64,000 nucleotides of DNA, from positions 1,541,501 to 1,605,500 of the forward strand of contig NZ_CP029551.1 of the NCBI RefSeq assembly GCF_003173735.1, given 5' to 3'. A program made the translations under genes and the position numbers. The stretch comes from Methylobacterium radiodurans (GTDB lineage Bacteria; Pseudomonadota; Alphaproteobacteria; Rhizobiales; Beijerinckiaceae). Positions 8,010-16,732 of the stretch are shown here, piece by piece. Within the stretch, counting starts at the first letter, position 1. Each line of letters starts with the position of its first letter. The notes beneath the pieces are model-generated. The model was not told where the DNA came from. It ran no database searches and saw only the letters and a list, made by a program, of their open reading frames with translations.

Positions 8010-8315
8010 TCAGGCGGCGGCCTGGGTCTCGGTCTCGGCGAGCTTCTTGTGGATCTCACGCTTCAGCAGCTTGGCCGTCTGCGACAGGTCCGTCTCGCCG
8101 GCCTTGATCAGGAAGGCGTCGAGGCCGCCGCGGTGCTCGACCGAGCGCAGCGCGTGGGCGGTGATGCGCAGGCGGACGCTCTTGTTGAGCGCGTCGGACT
8201 GCAGGGTGACGTTGCAGAGGTTCGGCAGGAACCGGGTCTTGGTCTTGCGGTTCGAGTGGCTCACGAGGTGGCCGACCTGAACGGCCTTGCCGGTGAGTTC
8301 GCAGCGGCGCGCCAT
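8010..8315 (-). CDS. rpmB: 50S ribosomal protein L28
   Basis: The 101-residue protein is a standard L28 of the large ribosomal subunit. The start [10 protein letters not shown], the [16 protein letters not shown] segment and the [10 protein letters not shown] stretch are hallmark conserved parts of the family. Only the first two of the cysteines found in zinc-binding L28 forms could be present: a single Cys is seen near the N-terminus, so this is the zinc-free type. It is monocistronic: a good terminator follows, and the divergent DUF3108 gene lies 306 bp upstream. Alphaproteobacterial L28 proteins are longer (about 100 residues) than the 78-residue E. coli form, which matches. Confidence 0.95.
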   Translation of the reverse strand: MARRCELTGKAVQVGHLVSHSNRKTKTRFLPNLCNVTLQSDALNKSVRLRITAHALRSVEHRGGLDAFLIKAGETDLSQTAKLLKREIHKKLAETETQAAA

Positions 8316-8621
8316 GGCTTCAATCTATCCCGTATCGTTCCGTGGGCGGTCAGTACTCGGACCTCAATGACCGAGCGGCGCGCGCGCCGCGGGCCACGCC
8401 CAAGCGTGATTCCAGGTCCAGCGGAGTCCTGTAGAAGGCGCGAGCCTATAGGGGAGGTGCCCCGCCGCCGTCAAGGCGAAGGGCACGGAAAGCTGCGCGG
8501 AAAGCCGCCCCTGTGGCTGCCGGGCGCTATCACGGGTCCAACGGTCTGTTAACCATGGGCTGGGGATAAATCGGATCTCGCCGGACCTGTCCGGGCGAGC
8601 GTCGAGGATCGTAACCGGACC
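8316..8621. other. Divergent intergenic region rpmB / DUF3108 gene
   Basis: These 306 bp separate two divergent genes and must hold both promoters. I see no clear -35/-10 pair, no tRNA and no riboswitch-like structure. Confidence 0.4.
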
Positions 8622-9551
8622 ATGTTCGCGCCAGCCCTCCGCACCGCGCAGGCCCGCCGTATCGGGCAGTTTCTCCTCTCCGGCGTCGTCGGCGCGGGCC
8701 TCGTCGGCGCGGCCGCGATCGCCGAGGCCGCGCCCCGGCGCCACCGCGGGGCGGCGCCCGCCACGCTCGCCGTCGATTACGGCATCAATCTCGCGGGCCT
8801 GCCGATCGGTACGGCACGCCTCGCCGGCTCCTTCGAGGGGCCGCGCTACCGCGCCGACGTCTCGGCGGTGCTCACCGGCCTCGTCGGCGCCATCACGGGC
8901 GGCCAGGGCTCGGCCCAAGCGTCCGGTACCTTTGCTGCGAGCCCGCAGCCCAACACCTTCGCCATCGCCACCCGAACGGCGAATGCCGGCATCGCGGTGC
9001 GCATGGCGCTCCGCTCCGGCAACGTCACCCAGTCCGAGGTGATCCCGCCGCTCCTCGACATGGAGGACCGGGTGCCGATCACGGCGGCCAACAAGCGCGG
9101 CATCATGGACCCGGTGAGCGCGCTGGTGATGCCGGCCCACGCCCGCGGCGAGCTGACCGACCCGGAGAACTGCAATCGCACGCTGCCGGTCTTCGACGGC
9201 GCAACCCGGTTCAACGTCGTGCTGAGCTACAGTGAGACCCGCTCGGTCGGGAAGCCCGGCTATGCCGGCCCGGTCCTCGTCTGCAACGCCCGCTACCAAG
9301 CGGTCGCCGGCCACCGGCCCGACCGGCCGGGCGTGCGCTTCATGGAGGAGAACCGCGACATGTCGGTCTGGCTCGCGCCGGTCGAGGGCACGCGGGTGCT
9401 CGTGCCGCTGCGGATCTCGGTCCGCACCACGGTCGGCACCAACATCATCGAGGCGACCCGCTGGAACCGCGCCGGCGCCGTCGCCGAGGCGGCCCCCCAG
9501 GGCGCGGGCCCCGCCCAGACCGGCTCGGTCGCGAGCCTCGACGCGCAATAG
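8622..9551 (+). CDS. DUF3108 domain periplasmic protein
   Basis: The 309-residue protein starts with a positively charged N-terminus and a hydrophobic stretch ending in A-I-A-E-A-A-P (about residues 20-37), which is a likely Sec signal peptide. The mature part begins with an L-A-V-D-Y-G-I-N-L-A-G-L-P-I-G-T-A segment and contains the N-x-L-P-V-F-D-G, R-F-N-V and Y-x-A-V-A-G-H pattern of the DUF3108 family. These are periplasmic beta-rich proteins of unknown function in Gram-negative bacteria. It is followed after 4 bp by a small secreted protein, and the two may form an operon. The ATG at 8622 is the only reasonable start. Confidence 0.8.
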   Translation: MFAPALRTAQARRIGQFLLSGVVGAGLVGAAAIAEAAPRRHRGAAPATLAVDYGINLAGLPIGTARLAGSFEGPRYRADVSAVLTGLVGAITGGQGSAQASGTFAASPQPNTFAIATRTANAGIAVRMALRSGNVTQSEVIPPLLDMEDRVPITAANKRGIMDPVSALVMPAHARGELTDPENCNRTLPVFDGATRFNVVLSYSETRSVGKPGYAGPVLVCNARYQAVAGHRPDRPGVRFMEENRDMSVWLAPVEGTRVLVPLRISVRTTVGTNIIEATRWNRAGAVAEAAPQGAGPAQTGSVASLDAQ

Positions 9552-9555
9552 ACCC

Positions 9556-9864
9556 GTGCGCCGCGTTCCCGCCGCCGCGGCCTCCCTTCTGCTCCTCGCC
9601 GGCCTCCCGGCCGCGGCACAGCCTCTGGAAGCCGGCAGCCCCTGCGGCGGGAACGCCTACTCCTCCGCCGAGGTGACGGAGGGCCGGCCGCGCCGCCGCG
9701 GGCCGCTGGTGGCGGTGCCCGACACCCTCTGCGCCGACCTCGACGGGCCGCGCCCGGACGTGCGCTTGGACGTCTACGGTGTGCCGGGCCTCGGGACGGA
9801 TCCGTACGGTGGCGCGCGGAGACCCGGCACCCCATATGAGGATCGGTTCCGGCGGGGACCCTGA
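9556..9864 (+). CDS. Small secreted protein, unknown
   Basis: A GTG-initiated frame of 102 codons starts 4 bp after the DUF3108 gene. The first 22 residues (M-R-R-V-P, an Ala/Leu core, then A-A-A-Q) form a good signal peptide. The remainder has two Cys (G-S-P-C-G-G and D-T-L-C-A-D), many Pro and Arg, and no recognised domain. The leader and the tight coupling argue that it is real. It ends 63 bp before the helicase frame. A function cannot be assigned. Confidence 0.5.
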   Translation: MRRVPAAAASLLLLAGLPAAAQPLEAGSPCGGNAYSSAEVTEGRPRRRGPLVAVPDTLCADLDGPRPDVRLDVYGVPGLGTDPYGGARRPGTPYEDRFRRGP

Positions 9865-9927
9865 TCCCTCCGCGCTCCGGCAACGGGCGCAGCGCACGGG
9901 ATCGTCCGAGGGCCGCGCCGCCGTGGC

Positions 9928-12900
9928 GTGTGGCCTCAAGCCCGCCGCACCGGCCGTCCGCGCCGAAGGGACATCGCCCGCTCCTTGGCCCTCTTCCAGC
10001 CGTCCCGCCGCTCCCTCCCACCGCAGGCCCGCGCGCGCGGCGTCACGGCGGTGCTGGGGCCCACCAACACCGGCAAGACGCATCTCGCCATCGAGCGGAT
10101 GCTCCAGCACCCGACGGGCATGATCGGCCTGCCGCTGCGGCTGCTCGCCCGCGAGGTCTATCTCCGGGTCGTCGCCAAGGTGGGCCCCGAGAAGGTCGCC
10201 CTCGTCACCGGCGAGGAGAAGATCAAGCCGGACCGGCCACGTTACTGGATCTGCACCATCGAGGCGATGCCGCGCGACCTCGACGTGGCGTTCGTCGCCA
10301 TCGACGAGATCCAGCTCGGCGCCGACATGGACCGCGGCCACGTCTTCACCGACCGGCTGCTCTACCAGCGCGGGCGCGAGGAGACCCTGCTGATCGGCTC
10401 CGGCACGGTCGAGCCGCTGGTCCGCTCGCTGATCCCGAACGTCCACACCACCACCCGCCCGCGCCTGTCGAAGCTGACGTTTGCCGGCGAGAAGAAGATC
10501 GGCCGCCTGCCGCGCCGCTCGGCCATCGTCGCCTTCTCGGCCGAGGAGGTCTACGCCATCGCCGAGCTGATCCGGCGCCAGCGCGGCGGGGCCGCGGTGG
10601 TGCTGGGCGCCCTCTCGCCGCGCACCCGCAACTCCCAGGTCGAGCTCTACCAGTCGGGCGACGTGGACTACCTCGTCGCCACCGACGCGGTCGGCATGGG
10701 CCTCAACCTCGACGTGGACCACGTCGCCTTCGCGGCGAACTGGAAGTACGACGGCACCCGCTTCCGCAAGCTGACGCCCGCCGAGATGGGCCAGATCGCG
10801 GGGCGCGCGGGCCGCCACACCTCGGACGGCACCTTCGGCTCCACCGGCCGCTGCCCGCCATTCGAGCAGGAACTGGTCGAGCGTCTGGAAGCGCACGACT
10901 TCGACCCGGTGCGCATCCTTCAGTGGCGCAACCCCGACCTCGTCTTCGATTCGCTGGAGGCGCTCCAGGCGAGCCTCGACGAGCACCCCCACGAGCAGGG
11001 CCTGACCCGTGCGCCGATGGGCGAGGACCAGCAGGCGCTCGAGATCCTGATGAAGGAGGACGACATCCGGGACCTGGCGAGCCGCCCGGCCGCGGTGCGC
11101 CGCCTCTGGGACGTCTGCGGCGTGCCGGATTACCGCAAGGTCCACCCGCAGACTCACGCCGATCTCGTGGCCCAGCTCTACCGCTTTCTGATGCGGGGCA
11201 TGGCCGGCCGCATCCCGGACGAGTGGTTCGCCGAGCACGTCGCGATGATCGACCGGACCGACGGCGACATCGAGACCCTTTCGCGCCGGATCGCGCAGGG
11301 GAGGACCTGGACATTCGTCGCGAATCGGCCCGATTGGCTGCGCGACCCAGAACATTGGCAGGGCGAGACGCGTCGGGTAGAGGACAGGCTGTCCGACGCC
11401 CTGCACGAGCGCCTCGCGAGCCGCTTCGTCGACAGGCGCACCAGCGTCCTGATGCGGCGCCTGAGAGAGAACACGATGCTCGAAGCCCAGATCACCGCCG
11501 ACGGTGACGTCACCGTCGAGGGTCAGCATGTCGGCCACCTGCACGGATTCCTGTTCGTGCCGGATGCCAGCGCCGAGGGGCAGGAGGCCAAGACCCTGAG
11601 GAGCGCCGCCGAGAAGGCGCTCTCCGGCGAGATCGAGGCGCGGGCCGAGCGCTTCTCGGCCGCGGCCGACGCCGCGCTCGTGCTCTCGCACGACGGCACC
11701 ATCCGCTGGACCGGCGCGCCGGTGGCCAAGCTCGCCCCCGGCGACAAGCTCTTCAGCCCCCAGATCCGGCTGCTCGCCGACGAGAGCCTCGCCGGCCCCG
11801 CCCGCGAGAAGGTCGAGGTGCGCCTCAACGCGTGGCTGCGCGCCTACGTGGTGCGGCTCCTCGGGCCGCTGATGGAGATCGAGACGGCCGCCGACCTCAC
11901 CGGGCTCGCCAAAGGCATCGGCTACCAGGTGGTCGAGGCTTTGGGCGTGCTGGAGCGCGCCAAGGTCGCGCACGAGATGCGCACCCTCGATCAGGACGGT
12001 CGCGGGGCGCTGCGCCGCCACGGGGTGCGCTTCGGCGCCTACCACATCTTCCTGCCGGCCCTCCTGAAGCCCGCCCCGCGCACGCTCGCGGCACAGCTCT
12101 GGGCCCTGCGCAACGGCGGCCTCGACCAGCGCGGCCTCGACGAGATCGCGCATCTGGCTGGCTCCGGCCGCACCTCGATCAAGGTCGATCCGGAGATCGC
12201 CAAGGGCCTCTACCGGGCGGCCGGCTTCCGCGTCTGCGGCGAGCGCGCGGTGCGCGTCGACATCCTGGAGCGGCTGGCCGACCTGATCCGCCCGGCCGTG
12301 TCCTACCGCCCCGGCACCACGCCGGGCGCCCCACCCCCGGGGGCCGCCGACAACGATGGCTTCGTCGCCACCGTCGGCATGACCTCGCTGGTCGGCTGCT
12401 CGGGCGAGGACTTCGCCTCGATCCTGAAGTCGCTGGGCTACGTCGCCGAGAGCCGCCCGGGCCCGGCCATCACCGTGCCGCTCCTGCCCGCCGCCGCGAC
12501 CACCCCGGCCCAGCCCGTGCCGGCGAAGGCCGAGGATGCGGACGAGACCGCCACCGAGGCGACGGCCGGCGCGGACGCCGCTGAGTCCGAGGCGGCCGAT
12601 GCCTCTGTCGACACGGCCGCCGACGCGATTTCGGAGACGACCTCCGAGCCCGCTGCCGGGACCCTTCCGGCCGATGCGCCCGCCGACAACCCGGATGCCG
12701 AGACCGTGGCGAGCGAGCCGGCGGAGCCCGCCCCGGCCGCCGAGGCCGAGCCCGCCGCCGCGGAGTCCGCCGAAGCGGCTGCCCAGGCACCCGCTCCGGA
12801 GGCCGACAGCGCCCCGGCCGAAGCCGTTGCCGAAGCCGTTGCCGAAGCGGCGGCCGAGGAAGATGCCGACGCGGCCGCCTCCGACGAGGGCGCCCCGGCC

Positions 12901-13401
12901 GAGACCGCGGAGGCCGCGGCCTCCGAGGATGCGGCGGCGGAGCCTGCCGAGCCGGCCGTCGTCGAGGTCTGGCACCTGCAGCGCCACCAGCGCCCGGCCC
13001 ATCAGCGCCAGCGCCCGCGCGGCGGCCAGGGCCGCGGCCGCGAGGGCGGCTCCGAGCAGCGCCAAGGTGAACGTCAGGGCGAGCGTCCCTACGGCAACCG
13101 CCGTCCCGACCAGAACCGCGGCCAGGGTGCGCAAGGCGCCCAGGACGGCAGGCCGCCCCGCGGCGACCGGCCCGAAGGCGAGCGGCGCGGGCGCGACGAG
13201 CAGCGCGGTCCCCGCCGCGACCGATTCGAGGGCGGCCGTCCCGAGCGGCGCGACGACCGCCGCGAGGACCAGCGCCATGCCGGCCCGCGGCCCGACCAGC
13301 GCCCGCCGCGCCGCGAGCGCCAGCCCGATCCCGACTCGCCCTTCGCCAAGCTCGCCGCCCTGAAGGCGCAGCTCGAAACCGGGGGCGGCGACAAGCGGTG
13401 A
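9928..13401 (+). CDS. Suv3-like superfamily 2 RNA/DNA helicase with long charged tail
   Basis: The 1157-residue protein is related to the mitochondrial RNA helicase Suv3 (SUPV3L1). The P-loop G-P-T-N-T-G-K-T is at 44-51, and the DEAD-like box D126-E-I-Q is followed by the family motif G-A-D-M-D-R-G-H. A helicase C domain with V-A-T-D-A-V-G-M-G-L-N-L and Q-I-A-G-R-A-G-R-H follows. Residues up to about 850 are the conserved helicase body. The tail first is extremely rich in Ala, Glu and Pro (about 870-1010) and then very rich in Arg, Gly and Gln (about 1020-1140), as expected for disordered acidic and RNA-binding basic regions. Alphaproteobacterial homologues often carry such tails. The start is uncertain: GTG at 9928 gives about 40 residues before the P-loop. 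The S4 protein follows after 42 bp and may be cotranscribed; both point to RNA metabolism. Confidence 0.88.
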   Translation: MWPQARRTGRPRRRDIARSLALFQPSRRSLPPQARARGVTAVLGPTNTGKTHLAIERMLQHPTGMIGLPLRLLAREVYLRVVAKVGPEKVALVTGEEKIKPDRPRYWICTIEAMPRDLDVAFVAIDEIQLGADMDRGHVFTDRLLYQRGREETLLIGSGTVEPLVRSLIPNVHTTTRPRLSKLTFAGEKKIGRLPRRSAIVAFSAEEVYAIAELIRRQRGGAAVVLGALSPRTRNSQVELYQSGDVDYLVATDAVGMGLNLDVDHVAFAANWKYDGTRFRKLTPAEMGQIAGRAGRHTSDGTFGSTGRCPPFEQELVERLEAHDFDPVRILQWRNPDLVFDSLEALQASLDEHPHEQGLTRAPMGEDQQALEILMKEDDIRDLASRPAAVRRLWDVCGVPDYRKVHPQTHADLVAQLYRFLMRGMAGRIPDEWFAEHVAMIDRTDGDIETLSRRIAQGRTWTFVANRPDWLRDPEHWQGETRRVEDRLSDALHERLASRFVDRRTSVLMRRLRENTMLEAQITADGDVTVEGQHVGHLHGFLFVPDASAEGQEAKTLRSAAEKALSGEIEARAERFSAAADAALVLSHDGTIRWTGAPVAKLAPGDKLFSPQIRLLADESLAGPAREKVEVRLNAWLRAYVVRLLGPLMEIETAADLTGLAKGIGYQVVEALGVLERAKVAHEMRTLDQDGRGALRRHGVRFGAYHIFLPALLKPAPRTLAAQLWALRNGGLDQRGLDEIAHLAGSGRTSIKVDPEIAKGLYRAAGFRVCGERAVRVDILERLADLIRPAVSYRPGTTPGAPPPGAADNDGFVATVGMTSLVGCSGEDFASILKSLGYVAESRPGPAITVPLLPAAATTPAQPVPAKAEDADETATEATAGADAAESEAADASVDTAADAISETTSEPAAGTLPADAPADNPDAETVASEPAEPAPAAEAEPAAAESAEAAAQAPAPEADSAPAEAVAEAVAEAAAEEDADAAASDEGAPAETAEAAASEDAAAEPAEPAVVEVWHLQRHQRPAHQRQRPRGGQGRGREGGSEQRQGERQGERPYGNRRPDQNRGQGAQGAQDGRPPRGDRPEGERRGRDEQRGPRRDRFEGGRPERRDDRREDQRHAGPRPDQRPPRRERQPDPDSPFAKLAALKAQLETGGGDKR

Positions 13402-13443
13402 GGCGCGCGGGAGGCTCCGTCCGGTGAAGCCTGGGACCGTGCC

Positions 13444-13770
13444 GTGAAGGCGGGCCAACTCAGGCTCGACAAGTGGCTCTGGTTCGCGCGCTTCGCCCGG
13501 ACGCGCTCTCTGGCCGCGCGCCTCGTCGGCGACGGCCACGTGCGGATCAACGGGAAACGCGCGGAGGCGCCCGCCAAGGGCGTCTGCGTCGGCGACGTGG
13601 TGACGGTTGCGGCCGCCCACGCCACGATGAGCGTGCGGATCCTGGCGCTGGGCGAGCGCCGCGGGCCGGCGCCGGAGGCGAGGCGCCTCTACGCCGATCT
13701 CTCGGCGCCCGATGCGTCCGGGGAATCCGCCCCCGACTCGTTCCCCGATTCCTCCCTGGAATCATTGTAA
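13444..13770 (+). CDS. RNA-binding S4 domain protein (Hsp15/HslR-like)
   Basis: The 108-residue protein has an S4 RNA-binding domain from about residue 6 to 75: R-L-D-K-W-L-W-F-A-R-F-A-R-T-R, then G-H-V-R-I-N-G-K-R and G-D-V-V-T-V. This matches Hsp15-type proteins, which bind stalled 50S subunits carrying nascent chains. The C-terminus is acidic and serine-rich. The start is a GTG codon directly after C-C at 13443, 42 bp past the Suv3-like helicase. The usual Hsp15 is about 130 residues, so this is a short form. The gene pair helicase plus S4 protein, followed by fdxA and carD, is common in this group of bacteria as far as I recall. Confidence 0.85.
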   Translation: MKAGQLRLDKWLWFARFARTRSLAARLVGDGHVRINGKRAEAPAKGVCVGDVVTVAAAHATMSVRILALGERRGPAPEARRLYADLSAPDASGESAPDSFPDSSLESL

Positions 13771-13992
13771 GCGGGTCACAGGGGCGGCCGGGGCGCACCG
13801 CGACGGCCCGGCGCGCTTGTCAGCCCTCTGGGCAGCCGCTAGACGCATCCGGACGGGGCCCTCGGGGCTCTCTAGAAGCATTCGCGCGCGCCTGGGCCGC
13901 CCGACGGCCGGTCCGGCAGAAGACGCGCCACACGCCGTCGCGCACCGGCACCGCTGTCGCGGAGCGCGCGGACCAGGGACCAATTTCAGCCC

Positions 13993-14331
13993 ATGACCTA
14001 CGTCGTCACCGACAACTGCATCAAGTGCAAGTACATGGACTGCGTGGAGGTCTGTCCGGTGGACTGCTTCTACGAAGGCGAGAACATGCTCGTCATCCAT
14101 CCCGACGAGTGCATCGATTGCGGCGTCTGCGAGCCCGAGTGCCCGGCCGAGGCGATCAAGCCCGATACCGAAGGCAACCTCGAGACCTGGCTGAAGCTGA
14201 ACGCCGACTACGCCAAGACCTGGCCGAACATCACCCAGAAGAAGGACGCTCCGTCCGACGCCAAGGAGTGGGACGGTAAGGCCGGCAAGTTCGAGGCCCA
14301 TTTCTCGCCCAATCCCGGCTCGGGCGACTGA
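13993..14331 (+). CDS. fdxA: 7Fe-8S ferredoxin FdxA
   Basis: The 112-residue protein is a di-cluster ferredoxin of the FdxA type. The first motif, [14 protein letters not shown], has the extended spacing that binds a 3Fe-4S cluster plus one ligand of the other cluster. The second, [12 protein letters not shown], binds a 4Fe-4S cluster. The C-terminal helical extension ([16 protein letters not shown]) is characteristic of the proteobacterial family. It is a small cytoplasmic electron carrier; the redox partner cannot be told from context. It lies 222 bp after the S4 gene and 462 bp before carD. The ATG at 13993 gives the canonical M-T-Y-V-V-T-D-N-C start. Confidence 0.93.
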   Translation: MTYVVTDNCIKCKYMDCVEVCPVDCFYEGENMLVIHPDECIDCGVCEPECPAEAIKPDTEGNLETWLKLNADYAKTWPNITQKKDAPSDAKEWDGKAGKFEAHFSPNPGSGD

Positions 14332-14793
14332 GCCGCGGCGCTATCGTCCGGCGCGGGGGATTCATCCCCGCCGGGTCATGCGGGTCGCGCGCGGCAGGGC
14401 TGCGCCGGCCTCGGGCGACACCGCCGCGACACCGTGCACAACTCCCCGGACGGACCCGCCGCAGCGCGTCCGTTAGCCGCCAGTGCTTTGATTCGGCGTG
14501 CCGATTGTGATACACAATGGGCCTGCCGTCGCTCGTGCCTGACGTGCTTCCTCCGCGCCCTGAAAACGCAGTTCCGGATTCTCTGGATCGAGGTTGCAGA
14601 CGACCGACCGTCGAAGGTTCGTTCCCTTCGCGGCCGCTCTGTCCTGGCATGTCGTCGGCGCACCTGGGATCTGCCGTGGCGCCTCAAGCGCGAGCCGGCG
14701 GACGGTGAACGAAGCCGGGTGTCCCGCCCCGGGTGAAACGGTTCGGCGCGGATCATAAAAAATCCCCGCGCGATGTTCGGAGGCCCTTCTCGC
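14332..14793. other. Intergenic region fdxA-carD
   Basis: About 460 bp without a supported gene. Several short frames exist on both strands, but none has family-like composition. A weak GC-rich hairpin (GGCGGGGATG/CATCCCCGCC-like, near 14350-14375) may end fdxA transcription. The carD promoter must lie in the right half; I cannot place it with confidence. Confidence 0.4.
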
Positions 14794-15390
14794 ATGACGA
14801 CAGCCAAGAAGACGACGGCAGGCCGCCAGGGTTTCAAGACCGGCGAGGCCGTAGTGTACCCGGCTCACGGCGTCGGCCGCATCACCGCGATCGAGGAGCA
14901 GGAGGTCGCCGGCTTCAAGCTGGAGCTGTTCGTCGTCTCGTTCGAGAAGGACAAGATGGTCCTGCGCGTGCCTACCGCGAAGGCCAACAGCGTCGGCATG
15001 CGCAAGCTCTCCGAGCCCGAGGTGGTGAAGAAGGCCCTCGACGTGCTCACCGGCCGCGCGCGGGTGAAGCGCACCATGTGGTCGCGCCGCGCCCAGGAGT
15101 ACGAGGCGAAGATCAACTCGGGCGACCTGCTCTCCGTGACCGAGGTGGTGCGCGACCTTTACCGCTCCGAGGCCCAGCCCGAACAGTCCTACAGCGAGCG
15201 CCAGCTCTACGAGGCGGCCCTTGACCGCATCGTGCGCGAGATCTCGTCGGTCAACCGCATCACCGAGACCGAGGCGCTGAAGCTGATTGAGCAGAGCCTC
15301 GCCAAGTCTCCCCGTCGTGCCAAGGCAGAGGCCGAGGGCGAGAGCGACGCCGAGACGGATGGCGACGACCTGCAGGAGGAGGCCGCCTGA
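14794..15390 (+). CDS. carD: CarD family transcriptional regulator
   Basis: I start the protein at the ATG at 14794 (M-T-T-A-K-K); the in-frame ATG at 14773 would add seven residues. The N-terminal 70 residues are the CarD/TRCF RNA-polymerase-interaction domain: F-K-T-G-E-A-V-V-Y-P-A-H-G-V-G-R-I, followed by the beta strands up to K-M-V-L-R-V-P. The helical C-terminal domain contains W-S-R-R-A-Q-E-Y-E-A-K-I-N-S-G-D, conserved in CarD/CdnL proteins, which stabilise the open promoter complex by binding the RNA polymerase beta subunit and upstream DNA. The last 25 residues are an acidic tail. A strong terminator follows at 15423, so the gene is probably monocistronic. Loss of CarD is usually harmful in alphaproteobacteria. 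Confidence 0.93.
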   Translation: MTTAKKTTAGRQGFKTGEAVVYPAHGVGRITAIEEQEVAGFKLELFVVSFEKDKMVLRVPTAKANSVGMRKLSEPEVVKKALDVLTGRARVKRTMWSRRAQEYEAKINSGDLLSVTEVVRDLYRSEAQPEQSYSERQLYEAALDRIVREISSVNRITETEALKLIEQSLAKSPRRAKAEAEGESDAETDGDDLQEEAA

Positions 15391-15422
15391 GGCATCCCGC
15401 CGCAGCGGATCGACGTGTTTCG

Positions 15423-15452
15423 AGGCCCGGCGCGACGCGCCGGGCCTTTTTC
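15423..15452 (+). terminator. Rho-independent terminator of carD
   Basis: A stem AGGCCCGGCG/CGCCGGGCCT (15423-15432 and 15438-15447) with a 5-nt loop is followed at once by five T. It lies 32 bp after the carD stop. Confidence 0.85.
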
Positions 15453-15732
15453 ATGTCGAAAATTTGGCGCTCCGGCGCCGTCTCGGGCTGGTCATTCCGG
15501 AATCGAAGCACATTTCGGTGAGGCCCGTCGCTTGACGGCCTGCCGCCGGCGTGCTCGCGCCGCCCCTGTCGCCGATCATCGTCCGATCGGCCGTCCGAAC
15601 CTGCCTTTTCGTCGGAACCTTCGCGCGCACCACACCGTTGTGGACATGCCTGGCATCGGCCCGGCGGCGCCGCGCGCGCTGCCTCAATGGGCGCGGCGCC
15701 GCATCAGCACTCGATAACAGAGGCAGGCGGGG
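15453..15732. other. Promoter-bearing gap upstream of the sigma factor gene
   Basis: No gene is supported here. Short overlapping frames have random composition. The sigma factor promoter should lie in the right part, but I do not see a clear consensus pair. Confidence 0.35.
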
Positions 15733-16608
15733 ATGGCGGAAATCGCGGGTATCCGGCGGCAATTCATTCGCACCGCGATGGAGGCGCCCTTCCTGGCCCG
15801 GGAAGAAGAGCGCGGTCTGGCGGTCCGCTGGAAGGAGAACCGCGACGAGCGTGCCCTGCACCGCCTGATCTCGGCCCATATGCGCCTCGTCATCGCCCTG
15901 GCGGGGCGTTTCCGTCACTACGGCCTGCCGATGGCCGACCTGGTGCAGGAGGGGCATGTCGGCCTGATGGAGGCCGCCGCCCGCTTCGAGCCGGAGCGGG
16001 ACGTGCGCTTCTCGACCTACGCCACGTGGTGGATCCGCGCCTCGATCCAGGACTACATCCTGCGCAACTGGTCGATCGTCCGTGGCGGCACCTCGTCGGC
16101 CCAGAAGGCGCTGTTCTTCAACCTGCGCCGCCTGCGCGCCCGGCTCATGCAGTCGACCGAGGAGCGCGTCGGCGACGAGATCCACCGCCGCATCGCCACC
16201 GCCATCGGCGTGTCGCGCGAGGACGTGGCTCTGATGGACGCACGCCTCTCTGGCCCCGACATGTCGCTGAACGCCCCCGTGGGTGAGGACAGCGAGGTCT
16301 CCTCCGAGCGCATGGACTTCCTCGTTGACGGCGCGGCACTCCCCGACGAGACGGTCTCGGCGGCCGTCGACGGCGAGCGGCGCCTCGGCTGGCTGCAGCA
16401 GGCGCTGGGCGTGCTCTCCGAGCGCGAGCTGCGCATCCTGCGCGAGCGGCGTCTGGCCGAGGATCAGGCGACGCTTGAGGCGCTCGGCCACCGGCTCGGC
16501 ATCTCGAAGGAGCGCGTGCGCCAGATCGAGAACCGCGCCCTGGAGAAGCTCCGGCGGGCGCTGGCCGAGAAATTCCCAGCCGAGACGGGCGTGCCCTACG
16601 TAGGCTGA
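15733..16608 (+). CDS. rpoH: RNA polymerase sigma-32 family factor (RpoH type)
   Basis: The 291-residue protein has all parts of a sigma-32 factor. Region 2 contains V-Q-E-G-H-V-G-L-M-E-A-A-A-R-F and R-F-S-T-Y-A-T-W-W-I-R-A-S-I-Q-D-Y-I-L-R-N-W-S-I-V-R (core binding and -10 recognition). Next is the RpoH box S-A-Q-K-A-L-F-F-N-L-R-R-L, the signature that separates heat-shock sigma factors from other group 3 factors. Region 4.2 has the helix-turn-helix L-G-I-S-K-E-R-V-R-Q-I-E-N-R-A-L-E-K-L. Alphaproteobacteria often carry two or more RpoH proteins; the lack of the stricter K in Q-K-K-L hints at a second (RpoH2-like) form, but this is uncertain. It directs transcription of heat-shock or photooxidative stress genes. 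A terminator follows 23 bp after the stop. Confidence 0.9.
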   Translation: MAEIAGIRRQFIRTAMEAPFLAREEERGLAVRWKENRDERALHRLISAHMRLVIALAGRFRHYGLPMADLVQEGHVGLMEAAARFEPERDVRFSTYATWWIRASIQDYILRNWSIVRGGTSSAQKALFFNLRRLRARLMQSTEERVGDEIHRRIATAIGVSREDVALMDARLSGPDMSLNAPVGEDSEVSSERMDFLVDGAALPDETVSAAVDGERRLGWLQQALGVLSERELRILRERRLAEDQATLEALGHRLGISKERVRQIENRALEKLRRALAEKFPAETGVPYVG

Positions 16609-16631
16609 GCCGTCCGGGCTCCGGACATGAG

Positions 16632-16662
16632 ACGGGCTCCGCCTCGATGAGGCGGAGCCCGT
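16632..16662. terminator. Hairpin terminator after rpoH
   Basis: A perfect 13-bp stem, ACGGGCTCCGCCT (16632-16644) and AGGCGGAGCCCGT (16650-16662), with a 5-nt loop. The T-run is short (TCTCGTT). It separates rpoH from the convergent hydrolase gene. Confidence 0.65.
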
Positions 16663-16732
16663 TCTCGTTCGGTCAGGGCCTTGTGTCTTCAAGCCTGTCA
16701 CGCCCTCTCCCCGAGCGGGGAGCCGGGTTCCC

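Noticed and set aside
8329..8342. CCCGTATCGTTCCG shared upstream of rpmB and maiA (60984-60997)
   Set aside because: A 14-base match between two places in 64 kb is expected a few times by chance, and the genes have no functional link.
9445..13620. A 1391-codon open frame on the minus strand
   Set aside because: It is the complement of the Suv3-like helicase and its Ala/Glu/Arg-rich tail. Its product is a low-complexity Arg/Gly/His mixture without motifs, as expected for an antisense frame in high-GC DNA.
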